Shown one piece after another: positions 51,299 through 60,610 of a stretch of DNA of 64,000 bases. The DNA comes from Lachnospiraceae bacterium (lineage in GTDB: Bacteria; Bacillota; Clostridia; Lachnospirales; Lachnospiraceae). The stretch covers positions 1 to 64,000 of the forward strand of contig CAJTEW010000008.1 of NCBI GenBank assembly GCA_910575605.1. The letters run 5' to 3'. The translations under genes and the position numbers were made by a program. The stretch's first letter is position 1. The number at the start of each line of letters is the position of its first letter. A model generated the notes under the pieces. That model saw nothing but the letters and a program-made list of their open reading frames with translations. It was not told the DNA's origin and ran no database searches.

Positions 51299-52134
51299 GT
51301 CCTAACTTGTCGCAAAGAAGTTTCAAGAAAATCTAGCCATGATAATGCACAAACTCAAACCTTTTTGCAAACCGAATTATTTTCTGTATTCCGCTGTGAA
51401 GATAACGTTCTTTTTTCCAAACGAGTGCAATATGAGTTTGGTCTTTTGGAATTCGGCGGTCAGGTGGCGGTGTGCAGCAGCATTAGGCCTCAAAAGAAAA
51501 ACGCAGCAGGGCTTGAATATGTAAAATCTAAAGCCTCGCATCCTATGGGGACGCTGATGAGTACGTTAGCTGCACTTAAAAACATTCCATTTACCAATAA
51601 TATAGATATTCATGAAGCTTTGTGGCTGTATGGTGAAGGAGTTGCAGAAACAAATAAAGTTTTAGGAATGATGAGGGAGTGTTTGAAATATTCTCATATT
51701 AATAAAGAACGAGCTTATAAAATGGCGAAAAAAATTTTTACACGGTGACAGGTCTGGCAGATATGCTGGTTAAGGAATGTGATATTTCCTTTGAGCAGGC
51801 GCATTATATTGTAGGAACAATGGCAGGAGAGACGATTCAGTCAGGAAAAGGTATTGACGGAATGGATTCAGTACTGCTTAACAAAACGGCAGAAGAGTAT
51901 CTTGGCAGAACCCTGGAAGTATCAGATAAGATGATTTCTCTGGCACTGGAGCCGTATTGTAACGTGCAGTCAAAGGTGACATTTGGTGGTCCCCGGAAGG
52001 AGTCAGTTGATAAGATGATTATCAAAGCAGAAAAATGTAATGCAGAGGAACAGACATGGCTGAATGAAAGAAGGCGTGGTATAGGTGAGGGGTATGAACT
52101 ACTAAATTCTGAAGAAAAGAAAATATTGCAATAG
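51299..52134 (+). pseudogene. Decayed argininosuccinate lyase-like gene (5'-truncated, frameshifted)
   Basis: Two overlapping frames (about 51299-51748 and 51745-52134) together encode roughly the C-terminal half of a fumarase/aspartase superfamily lyase. Frame one carries the signature SSIRPQKKNAAGLEYVKSKA followed by LMSTLAALKNIPFTNN, as in ArgH. Frame two has TGLADMLVKECDISFEQAHY and FGGPRKESVDKMI, as in the ArgH C-terminus. They are joined by a frameshift near 51745, and the N-terminal 200 or more residues are missing. It follows spoVAC by 44 bp. It may derive from a lyase other than ArgH itself. Confidence 0.7.
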
Positions 52135-52156
52135 TTATGATTAACTAGTATATATC

Positions 52157-52194
52157 AAGAAGCGGGCAGTTTGGCCCGCTTCTTAACTCTTTTT
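52157..52194 (+). terminator. terminator after the lyase pseudogene
   Basis: AAGAAGCGGGC pairs perfectly with GCCCGCTTCTT around a 6-nt loop; the T-rich tail (AACTCTTTTT) is interrupted. It would also stop read-through from spoVAC towards the malic enzyme gene. Confidence 0.75.
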
Positions 52195-52257
52195 GTTATA
52201 TGGCTTTCAAGCGGTAATATAAACAATTAGTTATGGAAACTATACAATTATAAGTAT

Positions 52258-52286
52258 TTGCATTTTATCACATAGATTTTTATAAT
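52258..52286 (+). promoter_or_regulatory. sigma-A promoter of the malic enzyme-aspartase unit
   Basis: TTGCAT at 52258-52263 and TATAAT at 52281-52286 are 17 bp apart, placing this unit under vegetative control inside a forespore operon. Confidence 0.7.
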
Positions 52287-52328
52287 AAAATCATGAAAAA
52301 CGACTTAAACGTTTATAGGAGGAAAAGA

Positions 52329-53501
52329 ATGAATTACGCAGAAGAATCACTAAAAATGCACTATGACCTGAAGGGAAAGATAGAGATCTCTGCAAGGGCA
52401 TCTGTAGATTCTAAGGAAGCATTGAGTCTTGCCTATACGCCGGGAGTTGCAAAGCCATGCCTGGAGATTCAGGAAGACAAAAATAAGAGCTTTGATCTGA
52501 CCCGTAGATGGAATACAGTTGCTGTAGTGACAGACGGAACAGCAGTGCTGGGCCTGGGGGATATAGGACCAGAGGCAGGAATGCCGGTTATGGAAGGGAA
52601 ATGTGTTCTTTTTAAAGCCTTTGGAGATGTAGATGCAGTTCCTTTATGTGTCCGCAGTAAAGATGTGGATGAAATTGTAAAGACAGTAAGTCTTCTGGCA
52701 GGAAGCTTCGGTGGTATCAATCTGGAGGATATTTCTGCTCCAAGGTGTTTTGAAATTGAGGACAAGCTGAAGGAATGCTGTGACATCCCGGTTTTCCATG
52801 ATGACCAGCACGGAACAGCAGTAATTACACTTGCAGGCCTGATTAACGCTTTAAAGGTAGTAGGAAAGAAGATAGATGAGATTAAAATCGTCACATCAGG
52901 CGCAGGTGCAGCAGGAATTGCAATTATCAGGCTCTTAATGTCCATGGGCTTAAAAAATGTAATAATGACAGACCGTAAGGGAGCTATCTATGAAGGCAGA
53001 GAAGGCTTGAATGAAATCAAGGAAAAGATGGCTAAGATTACGAACATGAATAAAGAAAAAGGGACCCTTGCAGAGGTCATTCAGGGGGCAGACGTTTTTA
53101 TCGGTGTTTCAGGACCGAAAACATTGACGGCTGATATGGTAAAGACGATGGCAAAGGATCCGATTATATTTGCCTGTGCAAATCCTACACCTGAAATCTT
53201 CCCGGAGGAAGCAAAAGAAGCCGGGGCTGCAGTTGTTTCTACAGGGCGTTCTGATTATCCGAATCAGGTGAACAATGTACTTTGCTTCCCTGCATTATTC
53301 AGAGGTGTTCTGGATGTTCGTGCGTCGGACATAAACAATGAGATGAAGGTAGCGGCAGCGTATGCTATTGCAGGCCTTGTAGATGAGTCAGAACTTAATG
53401 CAGAGTATATTTTACCACAGCCTTTTGATCCGCGTATTAAGGATACAGTAGCCAGTGCAGTAGCAAAAGCGGCAAGAAAAACCGGAGTGGCAAGAATTTA
53501 G
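52329..53501 (+). CDS. Malic enzyme (NAD(P)-dependent malate dehydrogenase, decarboxylating)
   Basis: This 390-residue short-form bacterial malic enzyme converts malate to pyruvate and CO2. The N-terminal malate domain has AYTPGVAKPCLEI, VVTDGTAVLGLGDIGPEAGMPVMEGK and DIPVFHDDQHGTAV; the Rossmann loop is TSGAGAAGIAI. Coenzyme preference is uncertain. Start 52329 follows TAGGAGG; the frame extends to 52293. It is transcribed from its own promoter and is followed 28 bp later by aspartase. The pair would channel aspartate and C4 acids, but the fumarase needed to link them is not here. Confidence 0.93.
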   Translation: MNYAEESLKMHYDLKGKIEISARASVDSKEALSLAYTPGVAKPCLEIQEDKNKSFDLTRRWNTVAVVTDGTAVLGLGDIGPEAGMPVMEGKCVLFKAFGDVDAVPLCVRSKDVDEIVKTVSLLAGSFGGINLEDISAPRCFEIEDKLKECCDIPVFHDDQHGTAVITLAGLINALKVVGKKIDEIKIVTSGAGAAGIAIIRLLMSMGLKNVIMTDRKGAIYEGREGLNEIKEKMAKITNMNKEKGTLAEVIQGADVFIGVSGPKTLTADMVKTMAKDPIIFACANPTPEIFPEEAKEAGAAVVSTGRSDYPNQVNNVLCFPALFRGVLDVRASDINNEMKVAAAYAIAGLVDESELNAEYILPQPFDPRIKDTVASAVAKAARKTGVARI

Positions 53502-53529
53502 TATAAAATTTTTAAAGGAGAATAGAAAA

Positions 53530-54993
53530 ATGGAGAATACAGAAACGAAGAATATGGAAAAGAAGGACTACAGAATAGAAGAGGATTTTATTGGTACTAA
53601 GGATATCCCGGAAAGTGTATACTACGGAGTACAGTCCCTGCGTGCGGCAGAAAATTTCCGCATTACAGGTCTTAACATGCATCCTGAAATCATTAACAGT
53701 CTGGCATATATAAAGAAAGCGGCAGCAATTACAAACTGTGAGGTGGGAATCCTTGACAGAAAGATTGCGGATGCCATTACAAAAGCATGCGATGAGATTT
53801 TAGAGGGCAAAATGCATAAGGATTTTATTGTAGATCCAATACAGGGAGGAGCAGGAACCTCTATTAATATGAACGCAAATGAGGTTATTGCAAACCGTGC
53901 TATTGAAATACTGGGAGGAAGAAAGGGAGAATATTCCATCGTAAATCCAAACGACCATGTAAACTGTGGACAGTCCACCAATGATGTAATCCCGACTGCC
54001 GGGAAAATGACATCTCTGCGTCTTTTGAAAAATCTCAAGGAAGAGCTTCTGCGCCTTCACAAAGCACTGGTGGCTAAAGCAGAGGAATTTGACCACATTA
54101 TTAAAATGGGCCGTACACAGATGCAGGATGCAGTGCCGATTCGTCTTGGCCAGGAGTTCCGTGCATATTCTGTTGCCATTATGCGTGACATAAGACGTAT
54201 GGACAAGGCTATGGAAGAGATGTGCACACTGAATATGGGCGGTACTGCAGTAGGAACAGGAATTAATGCAGACCCTGCTTACTTAAAGAGAATTGTACCA
54301 AACCTTGCAGAGTTGTCAGGCATGGAGCTGGTGCAGGCATTTGACTTGATCGACGCAACCCAGAATCTGGATTCTTTTGTTGCTGTATCTGGTGCAATTA
54401 AAGCATGTGCTGTTACACTATCTAAGATTGCAAATGACCTCCGTCTGATGTCATCAGGCCCGAGAGCAGGGTTTGCAGAGATAAATCTTCCTGCACGCCA
54501 AAATGGTTCTTCCATTATGCCTGGAAAGGTAAATCCGGTAATTCCGGAAGTGGTTAACCAGGTAGCATTTAACATTATTGGTAATGATGTAACAATTACA
54601 ATGGCTGCTGAGGCAGGACAGCTTGAGCTTAACGCTTTTGAGCCGATTATCTTCTACTGTATGTTCCAGTCTATTGATACACTGTCATATGCGGTTCAGA
54701 CATTTGTTGATAACTGTGTTTCAGGTATTACGGCAAATGAAAACAGATGCCGTTATCTAGTAGAAAACAGTGTTGGAATTATTACAGCAATCTGTCCTCA
54801 TGTAGGATATCAGAAGGCAGCTTCTATCGCAAAGAAAGCTATGGCTACTGGAGAGCCAGTACGTTCTCTTATTCTGAAGGAAGGGCTTCTGGAGGAAAAA
54901 GAACTGGATGAAATTCTGGAGCCTTCACATATGACAGAGCCGGGAATTTCAGCTAAAGAGCTTTTAAAGAAGAAAGGTAAAAATATCGGTTAA
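53530..54993 (+). CDS. aspA: Aspartate ammonia-lyase
   Basis: This 487-residue enzyme deaminates aspartate to fumarate. The start RIEEDFIGTKDIPESVYYGVQ is typical of AspA. GGAGTSINMNANEVIANRA and NPNDHVNCGQSTNDVIPT are intact, and the superfamily signature is GSSIMPGKVNPVIPEVVNQV. FumC is the main alternative, but NDHVNCGQSTND with VYYGVQSLRAAENF favours aspartase. It interrupts the spoVA gene order and ends 71 bp before spoVAD. Confidence 0.9.
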   Translation: MENTETKNMEKKDYRIEEDFIGTKDIPESVYYGVQSLRAAENFRITGLNMHPEIINSLAYIKKAAAITNCEVGILDRKIADAITKACDEILEGKMHKDFIVDPIQGGAGTSINMNANEVIANRAIEILGGRKGEYSIVNPNDHVNCGQSTNDVIPTAGKMTSLRLLKNLKEELLRLHKALVAKAEEFDHIIKMGRTQMQDAVPIRLGQEFRAYSVAIMRDIRRMDKAMEEMCTLNMGGTAVGTGINADPAYLKRIVPNLAELSGMELVQAFDLIDATQNLDSFVAVSGAIKACAVTLSKIANDLRLMSSGPRAGFAEINLPARQNGSSIMPGKVNPVIPEVVNQVAFNIIGNDVTITMAAEAGQLELNAFEPIIFYCMFQSIDTLSYAVQTFVDNCVSGITANENRCRYLVENSVGIITAICPHVGYQKAASIAKKAMATGEPVRSLILKEGLLEEKELDEILEPSHMTEPGISAKELLKKKGKNIG

Positions 54994-55000
54994 TATTTTC

Positions 55001-55029
55001 GTATATTTTTTTTCCACATACACATAATA
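55001..55029 (+). promoter_or_regulatory. sigma-G-type promoter before spoVAD
   Basis: GTATA at 55001-55005 and CATAATA at 55023-55029 are separated by 17 bp, fitting the forespore consensus. It lies between aspA and spoVAD, exactly where the split-off half of the spoVA operon needs a promoter. Confidence 0.65.
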
Positions 55030-55064
55030 ACTCTGAAAATACTTATAGAAAGCGGAGAGTTATT

Positions 55065-56084
55065 ATGAATCAGGAAGGCTGTATAAAAGGAGCACAAAGT
55101 ATAGAATTTACACGAGCCCCCTATCTTATCAGCAGCGCATCTGTTGCTGGTAAGAAGGAGGGGGAAGGTCCACTTGGAAAAATGTTTGATATGGTGGGAG
55201 AAGACGATTTGTTTGGTGCAGATACCTGGGAGGAGGCAGAAAGCACCATGCAGAAGGAGGCGTGTCTTCTTGCCATGGGTAAGGCTCACGTTAGTCCGAA
55301 ACAGATACGATATCTTTACGGTGGGGATCTACTCCGCCAGGGAATCGCTACATCTATAGGTGTAGAGGGATTAAACATCCCCATGTTTGGACTATACGGG
55401 GCCTGTTCTACTTCTGGGGAAGCTTTAGCCCTCGCATCTATGAGTGTAGCAGCGGGATATGGGGAATATATGCTCGCAGTTACCTCAAGCCATTTTGGGA
55501 GCGCAGAAAAAGAGTTCCGTTTTCCTTTAAGCTACGCGAACCAGCGTCCCCTGTCTGCACATTGGACAGTGACAGGAAGCGGTGCATTTCTGGTAGGAAC
55601 AAGGAGGAGCCATGTAAGGATTACCGGAGTTACAGTGGGAAAAATAGTAGATTTTGGCCTTAAAGATTCACAGAATATGGGAGCATGCATGGCTCCTGCA
55701 GCCTGTGATACGATTATCAGGAATTTCGAGGACTTTGGACGAAAGCCGGATGATTATAACCGGATAGTAACAGGAGATCTAGGATATGTGGGACAAAGCA
55801 TCCTTTTTGACCTTGTTACAGGAAAGGGATACGACATTAAGAAAAACCACATGGACTGCGGAATGACAATTTTTGACCAGGAAAAACAGGACACACATGC
55901 AGGAGGAAGCGGCTGCGGCTGTGCAGCAACAACATTGTCTTCATATATTCTTCCCAAAATAGAGAGGGGAGAATGGAAACGTGTGCTGTTCGTGCCTACA
56001 GGAGCACTGATGTCAACGGTGAGCTTTAATGAAGGCGCAAGTGTCCCGGGAATCGCCCATGCAATTGTACTGGAGCACTGCTAG
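55065..56084 (+). CDS. spoVAD: Stage V sporulation protein AD
   Basis: This 339-residue cytosolic thiolase/ketosynthase-fold protein binds dipicolinic acid in Bacillus. Characteristic segments are YGACSTSGEALALASMSVAAG, NQRPLSAHWTVTGSGAFLV and GGSGCGCAATTLSSYIL. Length agrees with the family. The ribosome site is GGAGAG. It resumes the spoVA series after the inserted malate/aspartate genes and is followed by spoVAE after 47 bp. Confidence 0.95.
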   Translation: MNQEGCIKGAQSIEFTRAPYLISSASVAGKKEGEGPLGKMFDMVGEDDLFGADTWEEAESTMQKEACLLAMGKAHVSPKQIRYLYGGDLLRQGIATSIGVEGLNIPMFGLYGACSTSGEALALASMSVAAGYGEYMLAVTSSHFGSAEKEFRFPLSYANQRPLSAHWTVTGSGAFLVGTRRSHVRITGVTVGKIVDFGLKDSQNMGACMAPAACDTIIRNFEDFGRKPDDYNRIVTGDLGYVGQSILFDLVTGKGYDIKKNHMDCGMTIFDQEKQDTHAGGSGCGCAATTLSSYILPKIERGEWKRVLFVPTGALMSTVSFNEGASVPGIAHAIVLEHC

Positions 56085-56131
56085 GATATGCTGCGGATGG
56101 CAGGAGTAGATTTGAAAGGAGCAGATAAAAT

Positions 56132-56488
56132 ATGGACTATATCAATGCATTTTGGGTAGGCGGATTAATCTGTGCACTTGTGCAGATACTATTAGACAGA
56201 ACAAAACTGATGCCAGGACGCATCATGGTGCTGCTTGTGTGTACAGGTGCGGTGCTGGGAGCTTTAAAGCTCTACCAGCCGTTTCAGGATTTTGCGGGAG
56301 CCGGTGCAAGCGTGCCTCTTGCAGGATTTGGAAACCTTCTTTGGAAAGGCGTTAAGGAGGCAGTGGACAAAGAAGGCTTTATTGGTATATTTTTAGGCGG
56401 CTTTAAGGCAAGTGCCGTGGGAATATCGGCAGCGCTGGTATTTGGGTATCTGGCTTCACTGGCGTTCAGCCCTAAGATGAAAAAATAA
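56132..56488 (+). CDS. spoVAE: Stage V sporulation protein AE
   Basis: This 118-residue membrane protein has three or four hydrophobic segments, with AGASVPLAGFGNLLWKGVKE the most conserved block (SpoVAE, AEb type). It is the last recognisable spoVA gene here; spoVAF is not next to it. AAGGAG site 9 nt upstream. Confidence 0.92.
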   Translation: MDYINAFWVGGLICALVQILLDRTKLMPGRIMVLLVCTGAVLGALKLYQPFQDFAGAGASVPLAGFGNLLWKGVKEAVDKEGFIGIFLGGFKASAVGISAALVFGYLASLAFSPKMKK

Positions 56489-56599
56489 TATGGAGATAAT
56501 AGGCTGCTTCCAATAAAAACTATTGTATTCTTCTTCAGCAGATGTTATTGTAAACTTGATATGAATATCACAATGAGAGTGCTGTATGGGAGGAAAGAA

Positions 56600-58231
56600 A
56601 TGAATTATCTTGATATTGTAATTCCCTTTGCGGGAGGATTGGGAATGTTCATCTACGGCATGCAGATTATGGCCCAGGGGCTTGAGAATGCAGCCGGAAA
56701 GAGGATGAAGTCATTACTGGAGGTGCTGACAAAAAATAAGTTAATGGGTGTTCTGCTTGGGGCAGCAATTACGGCTGTGATTCAGAGCTCTTCTGCCACT
56801 ACGGTTATGGTTGTCGGTTTTGTAAATGCGGGAATTATGAATCTGACACAGGCCATGGGCGTTATTATGGGGGCTAATGTCGGTACGACGGTAACTGGAT
56901 GGCTTGTATCAGCCGTAGAATGGGCTAAGTTTTTAAGCCCGGCGAAGCTTGCACCAATTGCAGTTATTGCAGGTGTGGTGGTGATGCTGACAGGGAAACG
57001 CCGGTCATCAAAGGAAATTGCCAATATTGTAATTGGTTTCGGACTGTTGTTTATAGGAATTACCACTATGTCAGCAGCAGTGGAGCCTTTAAAGGACTCA
57101 GAAGGCTTCCGCAATATTTTTGTTGTACTGGGACAAAGCCCTATACTTGGGATTCTGGCAGGTGCGGCAGTGACAGCCATTATACAAAGCTCGTCGGCAT
57201 CTGTTGGTATTCTACAGAGCCTTGCAGCGGCCGGGCTTGTACCTTTTAGTGCTGCCATTTACATTATTATGGGGCAGAATATAGGTACTTGTGTTACGGC
57301 GATTTTGTCAAGTCTTGGAGCAAAGAAGAATGCAAAGACAGCGGCACTTATGCATCTGTTGTTTAATATTATCGGTACTGTTATATTCAGTGCAGCAGCA
57401 ATTTTGTTTTTTGAAATTCTGCGTCCGCAGGCAGGTGCAGGCTCTATTACACAGACAGAGATCAGTATGGTGCACACTATATTTAATGTTGGCACGACAA
57501 TTCTGCTTTTCCCGGTTTCCGGCTTTATTATCAGGCTGGCGAAAAAAATCGGCCATGTAAAGGAAAAGGAGCAGGATCCGGCAAAGGTGCTTCTCGACGA
57601 GCGTATGCTTGAAACGCCAAGTATCGCGCTGCAGTCTACAATCAGTGAAACAATTCGAATGGGTGAGATAGTAAGGCAGTCTCTGGAAGTGGTAAAAAGA
57701 GTATTGTATACAAAAAAAGAGGAAGATATTGCACTCTTAAAAGAGGATGAGGATACAGTTGATAAGCTGTGTGCCGGAATAACAGACTATACGATTAAGC
57801 TTGGCACTCTTCAAATCAGTGAGAGGGAACACCAGACAGTGGCCCGTCTTCTCCAGGTACTTTCAGATATAGAGCGTGTCAGTGATTATTGTGAAAATAT
57901 TTCTGAATTTGCAGAGACGCTCCTTGAAAAGAAAACCTCATTTTCTGATGTAGCAAAGGTACAGCTTGATGAGATGTTAAAGGATTCTGTTGACAGCTAT
58001 ATATATGCTTTAGAAGCCTTTGCGGAGCAGAGCAGTGAAAAGGCACTGACAGTTATAGAGAAGGAAACAAAGATAGACTCTCTGGAAATAGAGCTTAGAG
58101 GTAAGCATATCAGGAGGCTTTCAAAGAACGAATGTAATACAGAAGCAGGAATTGTATTTTTAGATACTTTGGTATGCCTGGAACGTATTTCAGACCATGC
58201 ACGTAATATAGCAGAGGAAGTTTTAACATAG
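56600..58231 (+). CDS. Na/Pi cotransporter family protein with PhoU domain
   Basis: This 543-residue protein has an N-terminal membrane part made of two inverted Na/Pi repeats, each with the QSSSA motif (AVIQSSSATTVMVVGF and AIIQSSSASVGIL). A C-terminal PhoU-like helical domain covers about 345-540. It probably imports phosphate with sodium, with PhoU tuning activity. Start 56600 follows GGGAGG; the frame opens at 56561. It stands alone with a terminator after it. Confidence 0.92.
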   Translation: MNYLDIVIPFAGGLGMFIYGMQIMAQGLENAAGKRMKSLLEVLTKNKLMGVLLGAAITAVIQSSSATTVMVVGFVNAGIMNLTQAMGVIMGANVGTTVTGWLVSAVEWAKFLSPAKLAPIAVIAGVVVMLTGKRRSSKEIANIVIGFGLLFIGITTMSAAVEPLKDSEGFRNIFVVLGQSPILGILAGAAVTAIIQSSSASVGILQSLAAAGLVPFSAAIYIIMGQNIGTCVTAILSSLGAKKNAKTAALMHLLFNIIGTVIFSAAAILFFEILRPQAGAGSITQTEISMVHTIFNVGTTILLFPVSGFIIRLAKKIGHVKEKEQDPAKVLLDERMLETPSIALQSTISETIRMGEIVRQSLEVVKRVLYTKKEEDIALLKEDEDTVDKLCAGITDYTIKLGTLQISEREHQTVARLLQVLSDIERVSDYCENISEFAETLLEKKTSFSDVAKVQLDEMLKDSVDSYIYALEAFAEQSSEKALTVIEKETKIDSLEIELRGKHIRRLSKNECNTEAGIVFLDTLVCLERISDHARNIAEEVLT

Positions 58232-58292
58232 GGAAAAGATAAGGAATTGTAATACTTTTGTCATATATAGATAGAAATATTACAAAATCTTA

Positions 58293-58333
58293 AGAAATAC
58301 TTCATATTTTTTATCGGAAGTATTTCTTTTTTT
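58293..58333 (+). terminator. intrinsic terminator after the Na/Pi cotransporter gene
   Basis: AGAAATACTTC pairs with GAAGTATTTCT around a 13-nt loop followed by Ts. TATAAT at 58338-58343 directly after it is probably the -10 of the next operon. Confidence 0.8.
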
Positions 58334-58368
58334 GTTGTATAATGAAAAAGACGAATGAGGAGGGGCCT

Positions 58369-59091
58369 ATGGAGAAAGTAATTGAGGTAAGAAATCTATA
58401 TAAGCTTTACCGGGTCGGGGACGAGATTGTCAGAGCTCTTGATGGTGTGGATTTTGATATTTTCCGCGGGGAGTTCTGTGCGATAGTCGGAACGTCTGGT
58501 TCCGGAAAGTCAACACTTCTTAATATGCTTGCCGGCCTTGAAAAGCCTACAAAGGGCCATGTGGTTATCGGAGGAGAGCATATTGAGAACCTGAATGAGG
58601 AACAACTAGTAAGCTTTCGGAGGAAGAATGTGGGATTTATCTTTCAATCCTTTCATCTGCTGGGGACCATGAATGCAGTAGAGAATGTGGCGCTGCCATT
58701 GAGCTTTCGTAAGGTGCCAAGAGGCATACGCATGAGGAAGGCGGAGCGAATGCTGGAGCTTGTGAATCTGAAGAAACATAAGAAACATTTTCCCAATCAG
58801 ATGTCAGGAGGGCAGCAGCAGAGAGTAGGAGTGGCAAGGGCGCTTGTGGTAGATCCGAAGATCATATTTGCAGACGAGCCAACAGGAAATCTTGACTCTC
58901 ATACCTCAGAAGAGGTTATGGAGCTGATGAAAAAGGTGGTAAAGGAGCAGAATAAGACGCTGGTTATGGTAACCCATGATGCGCACCTGGCTACTTATGC
59001 TGACAGAGTATTTGATATAAGAGATGGGAAGATATTGAAGATAGAAGACAACAGAAAAGAAAGGACAAGAAAGGGTGAAATATATGAGTAG
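58369..59091 (+). CDS. ABC transporter ATP-binding protein (MacB/LolD type)
   Basis: This 240-residue ATPase has Walker A GTSGSGKST, the Q-loop IFQSFHLL, the signature SGGQQQRVGVARAL, Walker B IIFADEPTGNLDS and the H-loop VTHD. The sequence class is that of lipoprotein or peptide exporters (MacB, LolD, FtsE). Start 58369 follows GAGGAGG; a start at 58342 overlaps the probable -10 box. The stop overlaps the next gene by 8 bp, and the permease follows that, forming a three-gene export system. Confidence 0.94.
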   Translation: MEKVIEVRNLYKLYRVGDEIVRALDGVDFDIFRGEFCAIVGTSGSGKSTLLNMLAGLEKPTKGHVVIGGEHIENLNEEQLVSFRRKNVGFIFQSFHLLGTMNAVENVALPLSFRKVPRGIRMRKAERMLELVNLKKHKKHFPNQMSGGQQQRVGVARALVVDPKIIFADEPTGNLDSHTSEEVMELMKKVVKEQNKTLVMVTHDAHLATYADRVFDIRDGKILKIEDNRKERTRKGEIYE

Positions 59092-60610
59092 GGGAAGGAA
59101 AGCTTTGCGTAAATACATAGTTGGTCTGCTGGCAGTGGTTATGGCGGTATCATTGGTGCCGACGAATAGAATCAGGGCAGCGGAACCGGATGAGCAGGCA
59201 GAGAGTGTAGTAGATTTGAGCAATATTGAATTATTATCTAAAAATGGTGTAGTTCCCAAGTATATTGCAGGTGGTAAAACAGAATGGGAATTAACAGTTA
59301 CAAATAAAAATTCTAGTGGAGATATACAGGACATTGTAGTTAAGCCAGAACTTGGGGATATGGTGGAGAACTGGCCTTTCCAAATAGAACAGCAGGAATA
59401 TGAGCAGAGTATTCCAGTGCTGACTGCAAATGAAACAAAAGAGATATCCTTTGCATTTACCCAGCGTGAGGATGTACCGACAAAGCCATATATGATATCT
59501 TTTTCAATATATGTTAAGGGATCCCCGGTAAAGACGCAGAAGCTTTATGTAAATACAACTGCAAAAGAACAAGAATCTAATAAAAACGAGGATACGCAAA
59601 CTGATGATAACATGTTACAGGATGGGATGGCAGACTTTGGCGGCATCAGTAACGGTGAAGCTGTATACAGCGGGGGTGGAGGTGGTTCTGATTCCACTTC
59701 CGTACCGCGTGTCATTGTGACTGGATTCACCACAAATCCTGCAGAGGTTCGTGCAGGATCGGACTTTACATTAACAGTACACCTGAAAAATACATCGAAG
59801 GCTTCCAGGGTACAGAACATGTTGTTTGATCTTCAGGCGCCGACAGAAGGAGCAGATGAGCAGACAATGGCGCCGGCCTTCCTCCCGTCGTCAGGTTCAA
59901 GCTCTATATATCTGGAGGGAATAGATGCAGACGGGGCAGCGGATATCGCAATTAATCTTAATGCAAAGTCAGATCTGCTGCAAAAGCCGTACAGCATTGA
60001 CCTTTCTATGAAGTATGAAGACGGCGCAGGCGCTCAGGTTGAGGCAGCTTCGAGTATTTCCATTCCTGTAAAGCAGGACGCAAGATTTGAGCTTAGTGAG
60101 TTTGAAATCAGCCCTGAGAGTATTGCAGTCGGCGAGGAAGCTAATATTATGTGCAATCTCTATAATCTGGGAAGAATTAAGCTGTATAATGTTAAGGCGG
60201 TTTTTGAGGGTGCATGTATTGAAAAAGAGGAAGTATTCCTTGGAAATGTGGATTCCGGCGCTACAGCTTCTATAGATGCAATGCTGGAAGGCAAGAAGGC
60301 GACAGAGGGACCGGCAAAGGTAAACATGACATTAAGCTATGAGGACGAGGCAGGAAAGAGGTCAGAAAGTAAAAAAGAATTTCAGATTATGGTTACAGAC
60401 GTGGTGGAAGATGATATGATGCCGATGATGGAGGAGATGGAAGAGGAGGGGAGCTTTCCGATGATTCCTGCGGCTATTGTGTCAGTGCTTGTTATTGTAA
60501 TCGCCGCGATAGTATTTATTGTAAAACGAAATAAGAAAAAAAGAATGAAAAACGAGGAGGAGGCGCTGTTAGATGAGTTGGATGGACCTTCTGAGGATGA
60601 GTGGCAGTAA
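59084..60610 (+). CDS. Secreted, membrane-anchored NEW3/CARDB-like protein of an ABC export system
   Basis: This protein of about 508 residues has an N-terminal signal peptide ending near RIRAAEP. Two or three Ig-like repeats of the COG1361 (NEW3/CARDB) type follow (about 40-155, 205-330, 335-440), with a Gly/Ser-rich linker at about 190-205. It ends with an acidic Met-rich stretch, one transmembrane helix (about 463-485) and a basic cytoplasmic tail. It lies between the ATPase and the MacB-like permease and overlaps both, so it probably replaces the MacA adaptor outside the cell. Its direct role is unknown. Confidence 0.75.
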   Translation: MSRGRKALRKYIVGLLAVVMAVSLVPTNRIRAAEPDEQAESVVDLSNIELLSKNGVVPKYIAGGKTEWELTVTNKNSSGDIQDIVVKPELGDMVENWPFQIEQQEYEQSIPVLTANETKEISFAFTQREDVPTKPYMISFSIYVKGSPVKTQKLYVNTTAKEQESNKNEDTQTDDNMLQDGMADFGGISNGEAVYSGGGGGSDSTSVPRVIVTGFTTNPAEVRAGSDFTLTVHLKNTSKASRVQNMLFDLQAPTEGADEQTMAPAFLPSSGSSSIYLEGIDADGAADIAINLNAKSDLLQKPYSIDLSMKYEDGAGAQVEAASSISIPVKQDARFELSEFEISPESIAVGEEANIMCNLYNLGRIKLYNVKAVFEGACIEKEEVFLGNVDSGATASIDAMLEGKKATEGPAKVNMTLSYEDEAGKRSESKKEFQIMVTDVVEDDMMPMMEEMEEEGSFPMIPAAIVSVLVIVIAAIVFIVKRNKKKRMKNEEEALLDELDGPSEDEWQ

